Source: Caldithrix sp. (GTDB taxonomy: Bacteria > Zhuqueibacterota > Zhuqueibacteria > Oceanimicrobiales > Oceanimicrobiaceae). From it: a stretch of 7,027 nt of DNA. The stretch spans positions 1 to 7,027 of the forward strand of contig SMXE01000121.1 in assembly GCA_004357015.1 (NCBI GenBank), written 5' to 3'. The translations under genes and the position numbers were made by a program. The notes below the pieces were generated by a model. That model searched no databases. It was not told the origin of the DNA and saw only the letters and a list, made by a program, of their open reading frames with translations. This document shows, piece by piece, positions 1 through 4,305 of this stretch; position 1 is the first letter of the stretch; each line of letters opens with the position of its first letter.

Positions 1-1061
1 AAGGCCCAGGTGGTAAAGAGCCGCACGGGGAGGTTGCGCTCCTCACAAAAATCGAGGAGGCATCTGGTCATCCGGACCACAAAGAGGGGATAGTATTGGC
101 TGTTATTGAATTCAAACTCTGGAAAATCATACACGCCAAAGTTGGTGGCCACCGCCATATCGCATTCGTCCAGCAGCAATTCCGCTTTGCTGAACTCAGG
201 ATATTTTTTCAGGACAGCGTCGTAGTCTTTCAAATGTGACATGATTTTTCGCAAGGCCGGCATTTTAAATGGCTGCCCTTTGAGCGGCCAGTCCGTGCCC
301 TTCGCATGCAGCGAGATAAAATCGAGCTGGGCACCGCGTTTGCGGGTGGCAAGATTTTTTCCGCCAGAACAGTGCTTCAGGAACTTGTCCAGGAATTTCA
401 CACTGGTAGCCAACGCGGGTCCACCGATCCGTATTTCGCGCAAAGCCTCAACCGCACCGGCTACCGCGAAGTCGTACAACTTGCAGTAATCCTTTACAGA
501 GCCACTGAAGAATCCTGGATTGTCCGGCTCGTTCCAGACCTCCCAGTACCACGCTGACACTTCCTGCGGGCCAAACTTGTCAACACAGTGGCGCACCGTC
601 CGGTGGACGAGTTGCTGCCACTGCACCAGATCTCCGGGCGGAAATTTCCACAAGTCCGTGCCGCTGTAATCGTAAGATGGTTTCAGCTTCGAACCGCTAG
701 AAAGCGCGTCCGGCATGAAACCCAGCTCGACAATGGGTTTACAATTGTTGGCGAGAATGGTCTCAAGCACCCGATCCAGAAGTGTGAAGTCGAGTTTCAG
801 CTCGCTTCCTTCAATACCGACACACACGTTGGTCGAGCCTCTGGTAGGCGTGGAAAGTCCATTGCCGCTGGTGAATGTGTGATGACAGCGGATAAAGTAC
901 GGCTCCTCAGACAGATCACCGATTTCCTTAAGCGCGCGCTTTCCGCGTGGTGTATAGGTCCAATTGATCTCGTCGTAGCCAAAAGAGCGCCAGATGGGCA
1001 CGAGTTTGTGGGTCTTCTTACTGCAGTCTACAACAATCTGCGTGGTTGGCATCCGTTGCAT
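1..1061 (-). CDS. GH39-family glycoside hydrolase (beta-xylosidase-like), 3' end off window
   Basis: The 353 codons present encode the N-terminal and catalytic TIM-barrel part of a glycoside hydrolase that I assign to family GH39 (known members: beta-xylosidases, alpha-L-iduronidases). It would hydrolyse a glycosidic bond with retention of configuration; the actual sugar cannot be told. The general acid/base motif WYWEVWNEPDNPGFF is clear, with Glu178. A second carboxylate motif, LLLDECDM, places the probable nucleophile at Glu299. The 121-residue spacing is close to the roughly 117 known for the Thermoanaerobacterium xylosidase. The text after it (YDFPEFEFNNSQYYP) also resembles GH39 homologues. 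The frame runs through position 1 with no stop, so about 150 residues are probably missing. I use ATG at 1061; ATG at 1052 is equally possible, and neither has a strong ribosome site (only GAG 6 nt upstream). The frame stays open back to a TGA at 1217-1215, with a leader-like sequence described under findings. A 300-nt gap separates it from the CYTH gene, so it is probably a separate transcript. Confidence 0.85.
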   Translation of the reverse strand, partial: MQRMPTTQIVVDCSKKTHKLVPIWRSFGYDEINWTYTPRGKRALKEIGDLSEEPYFIRCHHTFTSGNGLSTPTRGSTNVCVGIEGSELKLDFTLLDRVLETILANNCKPIVELGFMPDALSSGSKLKPSYDYSGTDLWKFPPGDLVQWQQLVHRTVRHCVDKFGPQEVSAWYWEVWNEPDNPGFFSGSVKDYCKLYDFAVAGAVEALREIRIGGPALATSVKFLDKFLKHCSGGKNLATRKRGAQLDFISLHAKGTDWPLKGQPFKMPALRKIMSHLKDYDAVLKKYPEFSKAELLLDECDMAVATNFGVYDFPEFEFNNSQYYPLFVVRMTRCLLDFCEERNLPVRLFTTWA

Positions 1062-1361
1062 TTCGATCTCATTCTGTGCGAAAATAACATCAGAATAAAT
1101 TAGGTGAGACGCAAACAATTTGAAAAAATCTTTACGACTTCTGAATGGGGAGCGGCGACCGTCAGAGGAGCCAGTGCAATTGATTAGCGTCTGCACGAAA
1201 ACAACTTTTTCTGGTCATTCCCCCATGGGATCACCGAAATGACATGAGTGATTGAGTTTTCGTTCAGACACCAATAAATAACCTTATCAGCAAGCTCAAG
1301 GCCAACAGCGAACAGCCTATAGCTGAATATTGAATAGTTACAATTGCCAAAAGCCAATGGC
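1062..1361. other. Intergenic region between the CYTH gene and the GH39 gene
   Basis: No independent gene is supported here. On the minus strand, 1214-1062 is an open extension of the GH39 frame that may be a signal-peptide leader. The rest contains an imperfect inverted repeat (1214-1243) and a heptad-periodic tract (about 1302-1364). I found no convincing promoter for the GH39 gene: AT-rich patches such as TTATTTATT near 1273-1281 lack a good -35 at the right distance. At the end of the CYTH gene, AGCC-ATT-GGCT followed by TTTT (near 1350-1362, minus strand) is only a 4-bp stem, too weak to call a terminator. Confidence 0.6.
1214..1243. repeat. Imperfect inverted-repeat element ending in GTCATT/AATGAC
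   Basis: The 30-bp segment starts with GTCATT and ends with its exact complement AATGAC. The centre contains CCCATGGG, itself self-complementary, while the bases between arms and centre pair poorly. Its right arm is part of CCGAAATGACA (1235-1244), which recurs in the other intergenic region at 4175-4185 and, with one change, at 4150-4160. Short palindromic elements with TGTCATT(T/C) ends are common between genes in many bacteria, so a REP- or MITE-like remnant is likely, but the family cannot be named from one window. It overlaps the stop (1217-1215) that bounds the open GH39 leader frame. Confidence 0.45.
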
Positions 1362-1364
1362 TCA
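1302..1364. repeat. Degenerate heptanucleotide-periodic tract
   Basis: Read in steps of seven on the plus strand from 1302, the tract gives CCAACAG, CGAACAG, CCTATAG, CTGAATA, TTGAATA, GTTACAA, TTGCCAA, AAGCCAA, TGGCTCA. Neighbouring units resemble each other more than distant ones: CCAACAG/CGAACAG, CTGAATA/TTGAATA and TTGCCAA/AAGCCAA each differ by one or two bases. This suggests a decayed 7-bp tandem repeat that grew by local duplication. It ends exactly over the stop codon of the CYTH gene. A cleaner array with the same period lies at 4011-4045. Confidence 0.5.
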
Positions 1365-1862
1365 ATTTAAGTCAGAGTAAGAGCCGGCAATAAGATCCGC
1401 AGTGCTAATCTGAAAATGGCAGATGAGTTTGTTTACTTTTTCCCGGATCTCCAAAGCCCTTCGCGGGTCGGAAACGACGCCCTCCAATTCAAGAAAATTA
1501 CCAAGTCGCTGCACGCGATCAAGATGAATGCGTATCTCATCAAACAGAAACAAATCGCGTCGCTTCTCCACGACTCTCCAAATCCCAAGTGATTCTTCCA
1601 ACATTTGTTTCATGAGACCGGCATCCTCAAGGGGGTAAATCCTGTAAAAGCTGGTTTTGGGACCGGCCTGGTGCGGCCTGCTGTACGAGATAAGATGGCT
1701 TTGCGCACCGGTTATCTCACGCAACTTCAGCCGGCCGGTTCTTGCATGAAAATAAGTATCGGTTTGATGCAACTCACCCTGATAACGCGCGCCGATGGCC
1801 AGGGCGAGCTCCCGGCCAAGTTCAATGTCCTCATATCGAGCTTTGATCTCTATGTTTTGCAT
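1362..1862 (-). CDS. CYTH-domain protein (class IV adenylate cyclase/thiamine-triphosphatase family)
   Basis: This complete 166-residue protein is one CYTH domain, the tunnel-fold family of triphosphate-binding, metal-dependent enzymes (CyaB-type cyclases, thiamine triphosphatase, inorganic tripolyphosphatase). Visible landmarks in order are the N-terminal NIEIKAR (residues 3-9), DTYF (35-38), RLKLRE (44-49), the SYSRP...GPK.S.Y strand (59-73), EKRR (99-102), HLDRV (113-117) and FLELE (123-127). These give the alternating acidic and basic residues that line the tunnel. The usual ExExK opening is NxExK here, with Asn3 replacing the first Glu, a form I recall from many bacterial proteins annotated as class IV cyclases. 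Cyclase, ThTPase and PPPase activity cannot be separated by sequence alone. It is the last gene of the yigZ-queE-HDAC operon, 12 nt after the HDAC stop, with a GAGGA ribosome site reaching into that stop codon. Confidence 0.88.
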   Translation of the reverse strand: MQNIEIKARYEDIELGRELALAIGARYQGELHQTDTYFHARTGRLKLREITGAQSHLISYSRPHQAGPKTSFYRIYPLEDAGLMKQMLEESLGIWRVVEKRRDLFLFDEIRIHLDRVQRLGNFLELEGVVSDPRRALEIREKVNKLICHFQISTADLIAGSYSDLN

Positions 1863-1871
1863 GTCACCAAA

Positions 1872-1877
1872 TCCTCA
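1872..1877 (-). promoter_or_regulatory. Ribosome binding site of the CYTH gene, overlapping the HDAC stop codon
   Basis: On the minus strand TGAGGA contains both the TGA stop of the HDAC gene (1877-1875) and a GAGGA Shine-Dalgarno core, 9 nt before the ATG at 1862. A ribosome finishing the HDAC would sit directly over the start region of the CYTH gene, which favours coupled translation of the two proteins. Confidence 0.65.
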
Positions 1878-2762
1878 TCGGCCCAGGATCTCCATTGCCG
1901 CCAGACAGGTGTTGAAATGTATCTGCACCGTATCCTCTGTGTTGACGGCGTAGCCGCCCCCCAACGTGACAACTACCGGGATGTTCCGTTGTTTGCATTC
2001 CGCAAATACAAGCTCGTCTCGTGCCTGCAGACCTTCGATGGACAGCGATAGGCTGCCGAGTTGATCGTGCTTGTACGGGTCCGCACCAGCCTGGTAGAGC
2101 GCGAGTCCCGGCTCAAACTCGTCCAGAATCTTTGGGATCGCTGTGCGTAAATGGTTCAGGTAATCCTCGTCAGTCACGTGAATCGGCAAATGAATGTCCA
2201 GATCGCTTGTTTCCTTTACAGGATAAAGATCTTTTTGATGTATCGAAAACGTGAAGACGGAAGCATCTTCCTTAAAAATATTTGCGGACCCGTTACCCTG
2301 GTGCAAGTCACAATCGATGATAGCAATCCTTTCCACAAGCGCCTCTTTCTGAGCAACGCGGGCTGCCACTGCCAGGTCGTTCAGGTAGCAAAAGCCCTCA
2401 GCCTTGTCGGCAAAAGCGTGGTGGAAGCCGCCGCCTAAGTGAATGGCCCAACCGCCTTTCGCAGCTTCGCGGCAGGCCCGGATGGTGCCGCCACAAGTGA
2501 GCACAAACATGTGGACGATCTCATGCGTAAGGGGAAGTTCGGAAAAGGCGGTGCTGGCGGTCGTTTGGCATTCCTGCAAGTCGCGCAAATACTCAGACGT
2601 GTGAACCAGCAAGAGTTGTTCCCCGGTTGCGGGCTCAGGCTCAAGGAAGGTCTGGATGCCGGCTTCGCGCAGCAATCGCTCATGAACACAACGGTATTTT
2701 GCGATAGGAAAGACGTGGTAGCCAATGTCGGCAAAGTACTTGTCGGAATAGACGATCACCAT
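1875..2762 (-). CDS. Histone deacetylase family (AcuC/HDAC-like) zinc deacylase
   Basis: The 295-residue protein has the arginase/deacetylase fold of the HDAC superfamily, cytoplasmic zinc enzymes that remove acetyl or related acyl groups from lysine, polyamines or small molecules. All active-site parts are visible: the general-base His pair in GGGFHHA (His114, His115), the metal motif DCDLHQGNG with zinc ligands Asp152 and His154, the third ligand Asp228 in GADPY, and the catalytic Tyr271 in TLGGGY. The N-terminus VYSDKYFADIGYHVFPIAKY matches the bacterial 'GHxFPxxKY' subgroup rather than classical AcuC. The substrate is unknown. I choose ATG at 2762 over an upstream in-frame ATG at 2846. 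The later start fits where the domain begins, has AAGG 6 nt upstream and overlaps the queE stop as TGATG. The extra 28 codons would lie wholly inside queE. It is followed 12 nt later by the CYTH gene. Confidence 0.93.
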   Translation of the reverse strand: MVIVYSDKYFADIGYHVFPIAKYRCVHERLLREAGIQTFLEPEPATGEQLLLVHTSEYLRDLQECQTTASTAFSELPLTHEIVHMFVLTCGGTIRACREAAKGGWAIHLGGGFHHAFADKAEGFCYLNDLAVAARVAQKEALVERIAIIDCDLHQGNGSANIFKEDASVFTFSIHQKDLYPVKETSDLDIHLPIHVTDEDYLNHLRTAIPKILDEFEPGLALYQAGADPYKHDQLGSLSLSIEGLQARDELVFAECKQRNIPVVVTLGGGYAVNTEDTVQIHFNTCLAAMEILGR

Positions 2763-3397
2763 CAAACGCCTTTCGTGTCCGGAGACCAGACTAGTTTGTG
2801 TAACTGAAGCTGAAATCGTACGTCCAGGCCATCCTGCAGGATCCAATTCACCAGCTCATCCGGCGCAAGCTCGCTGAAAACCGGCGAAATGAGGATGTGG
2901 CAGCGCCGTTCCAACCCACGCTTCTTGATGACATCCACGGCCCAGTCGTAATCCTTGCGGTCTTTGACCACGAACTTGACTTCGTCCTGTGCAGAGAGAT
3001 GTGCGATGTTTTGCCAGCGGTTGCGATGCGACTCTCCGCTGCCAGGGCACTTGAGGTCCATGATTTTGATGACGCGTTTATCCAGCACAGAAATGTCGCG
3101 CTCACCGGAGGTTTCGACCAGAACCGTGTAGTCCCTGTCTACCAAGAGCTGCGCCAGTTCCGGAACGTCCTTCTGCAGCAGCGGCTCGCCACCGGTGATT
3201 TCCACTAGCTTGCAGCCAAAACGGTCCGTCTTCGCCACAATTTGATCCAGGGACATTTCCGCGCCGCCGTAAAATGCGTACTCCGTGTCACACCAGACGC
3301 ATCTGAGATTGCAGCCGGTGGTGCGGACAAAGACACACGGCCGCCCGGCAAACCGAGATTCGCCTTGAATGGAATGGTAGATTTCTGTGATGCGCAT
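2762..3397 (-). CDS. queE: 7-carboxy-7-deazaguanine synthase (radical SAM)
   Basis: QueE converts 6-carboxy-tetrahydropterin to 7-carboxy-7-deazaguanine, the ring-contraction step toward preQ0, queuosine and other 7-deazaguanines. The 211-residue length is normal. The N-terminal EIYHSIQGES motif is typical of the family. The cluster-binding cysteines form CNLRCVWCDT (Cys29, Cys33, Cys36; Cx3Cx2C), and the SAM-binding TGGEPLL follows at 68-74. The C-terminal FQLQLHKLVW is also diagnostic. The start ATG is preceded by GGAG with a 10-nt spacer, inside the end of yigZ. Stop and start of yigZ/queE are separated by 1 nt, and its own stop overlaps the HDAC start by 1 nt. No queC, queD, queF or tgt is in the window, so the rest of the pathway must be elsewhere, or the product serves another route. 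Confidence 0.95.
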   Translation of the reverse strand: MRITEIYHSIQGESRFAGRPCVFVRTTGCNLRCVWCDTEYAFYGGAEMSLDQIVAKTDRFGCKLVEITGGEPLLQKDVPELAQLLVDRDYTVLVETSGERDISVLDKRVIKIMDLKCPGSGESHRNRWQNIAHLSAQDEVKFVVKDRKDYDWAVDVIKKRGLERRCHILISPVFSELAPDELVNWILQDGLDVRFQLQLHKLVWSPDTKGV

Positions 3398-3398
3398 T

Positions 3399-4007
3399 TC
3401 AAATCAACTCCATTTTACCGCCGGTGGCATCCTGCAGCGCGTTGTAGAATTCAGCTTCTTCACTGGCATTCAGCCTCACGCGGTAGATGCAGCCATTGTC
3501 AAAACCGGTTTCCAAAATTTTTGCTCCATGCTTTTCGACAACCTGGTGAACGGCGTTGGTGAAAGCATATGCAAACTTTAACGTCACGGTTATTTGCGGG
3601 TAGCTGATGATGATTTCCGCCTGCTCCAACGCGGCGAGGGTTGCAGCGCTGTATGCGCGGATGAGGCCGCCGGTACCAAGTTTGGTTCCGCCGAAGTAAC
3701 GTGTCACCACCACCGCCAGATTGGTTAAATCGCGCGTTTCAGCTGCTTGCAAAATCGGCCGGCCCGCTGTGCCGGACGGCTCACCGGCATCGCTGAAACG
3801 AAACACGGCTGCGTCGCTCAGGCCGATCTTCCATGCAAAACAGTTGTGTGTCGCGTCATGAAATCTCTGCGAGATGCTGGCAATGAATTCCGCAGCAGCA
3901 GACTGTGCAGAAACAGGCGTCGCATGCGCAATGAACCTGGAACCCTTTATGACGATCTCCCCGGAGACTTCGGCCATGATGGTTTTGAATTCTTTTGTAA
4001 CTGGCAT
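3399..4007 (-). CDS. yigZ: YigZ/IMPACT family protein (UPF0029 + DUF1949)
   Basis: This is a 202-residue member of the YigZ/IMPACT family, cytosolic proteins of uncertain function; the eukaryotic relative IMPACT affects Gcn2 signalling. The N-terminal UPF0029 domain shows IKGSRFIA (20-27), DAGEPSGTAGRPIL (73-86) and VVTRYFGGTKLGTGGL (100-115), the signature of the family. The last 65 or so residues, ending in a DUF1949-like ferredoxin fold, follow in normal order. ATG at 4007 gives the usual lead-in before IKGSRF, but no Shine-Dalgarno precedes it. The leader is A-rich and is occupied by a heptanucleotide array ending 3 nt before the start. An internal ATG at 3977 (Met11) also fits the fold but likewise lacks a good site. 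It is the first gene of the four-gene operon, behind a promoter candidate at 4132-4160. Confidence 0.93.
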   Translation of the reverse strand: MPVTKEFKTIMAEVSGEIVIKGSRFIAHATPVSAQSAAAEFIASISQRFHDATHNCFAWKIGLSDAAVFRFSDAGEPSGTAGRPILQAAETRDLTNLAVVVTRYFGGTKLGTGGLIRAYSAATLAALEQAEIIISYPQITVTLKFAYAFTNAVHQVVEKHGAKILETGFDNGCIYRVRLNASEEAEFYNALQDATGGKMELI

Positions 4008-4010
4008 TTT

Positions 4011-4045
4011 TTTATTGTCTATTATCTATTGCCGATTGATTATTG
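4011..4045. repeat. Five-unit heptanucleotide array in the yigZ leader
   Basis: On the plus strand the 35 bp divide without remainder into TTTATTG, TCTATTA, TCTATTG, CCGATTG, ATTATTG (consensus TCTATTG). On the yigZ strand this reads CAATAAT CAATCGG CAATAGA TAATAGA CAATAAA. Four of five units keep ATTG at their 3' end on the plus strand. The array stops 3 nt before the yigZ ATG and so fills the place where a ribosome binding site would be expected. Confidence 0.6.
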
Positions 4046-4131
4046 AACCCATCCACCAATGTCTTTGGTCTTATGTTCGCACTTAGTTGTGAAAAAACAA
4101 AGGGAAAGCAGCGCCTCTCCCGTCCCGGAAT

Positions 4132-4160
4132 AAAATAAGAAAGCGTCAACGAAATGTCAA
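4132..4160 (-). promoter_or_regulatory. Sigma-70-type promoter candidate for the yigZ-queE-HDAC-CYTH operon
   Basis: On the minus strand a perfect -35 TTGACA (4160-4155) is followed, after 17 nt, by TATTTT (4137-4132), which matches the -10 consensus at four of six positions. Transcription would start near 4125, leaving a leader of roughly 115-120 nt before yigZ. The -35 box lies inside one copy of the CGAAATGnCAA motif. Spacing and position fit well; whether it is used is inference, and the sigma-factor consensus of this organism is unknown. Confidence 0.55.
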
Positions 4161-4185
4161 TGGATTCAGCTTCTCGAAATGACAA
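4150..4185. repeat. Paired CGAAATGnCAA direct repeats overlapping the promoter
   Basis: CGAAATGTCAA (4150-4160) and CGAAATGACAA (4175-4185) are direct repeats with starts 25 bp apart, differing at one base. The second shares CGAAATGACA with the arm of the inverted repeat at 1235-1244. The 25-bp step is more than two helical turns, and the first copy contains the -35 box. They could be an operator pair or pieces of a dispersed intergenic repeat; I cannot decide from one window. Confidence 0.4.
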
Positions 4186-4305
4186 AATTGGACTACTATG
4201 CAGAAGTCTACAAATTTTCTAATAAGGGAGATGGATGAGATTTTTTTCCTCTCAAACCGTTGCTATAAATTTGCTATGTCTGGCTAAGGAAGGAAACAAA
4301 CTTCG

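Larger units (their letters stand above)
4008..4305. other. Intergenic region between comEC and yigZ
   Basis: No gene is supported in this 298-nt stretch. Reading in the direction of transcription, it starts after the comEC stop with AT-rich DNA. It then holds two CGAAATGnCAA motifs, a promoter candidate for the yigZ operon, about 90 nt of leader, and a heptad array next to the yigZ start. A weak hairpin at 4191-4208 (GACTTCT-GCAT-AGTAGTC on the minus strand, one mismatch), followed by CAATTTTG, might end comEC transcription, but it is too weak to call. A direct repeat TTGCTAT occurs at 4260-4266 and 4271-4277. Confidence 0.6.

Noticed and set aside
588..1103. Plus-strand 171-codon frame
   Set aside because: It is the antisense of the GH39 gene, whose minus-strand frame shows family motifs along its whole length.
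1350..1364. AGCC-ATT-GGCT plus TTTT as terminator of the CYTH gene
   Set aside because: Only a 4-bp stem with a 3-nt loop overlapping the stop codon; better explained as part of the heptad tract.
2763..2846. 28-codon N-terminal extension of the HDAC
   Set aside because: It lies fully inside queE, does not look like HDAC sequence, and the ATG at 2762 has a ribosome site and begins at the domain start.
4191..4208. Hairpin GACTACT-ATGC-AGAAGTC as comEC terminator
   Set aside because: Internal mismatch, AT-rich stem, only a short interrupted T-run on the minus strand, and about 100 nt from the comEC stop.
4179..4238. Plus-strand 19-codon frame (ATG to TGA) in the comEC-yigZ gap
   Set aside because: No ribosome site, very short, and its start lies within the CGAAATGACAA repeat; nothing supports expression.
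4236..4254. TGAGA...TCTCA stem with a T7 tract
   Set aside because: The T tract lies in the 9-nt loop, not after the stem, so it does not look like an intrinsic terminator on either strand.
4260..4277. Direct repeat TTGCTAT-n4-TTGCTAT
   Set aside because: Two 7-bp copies in AT-rich DNA are expected by chance often enough; no promoter or gene start is next to them.
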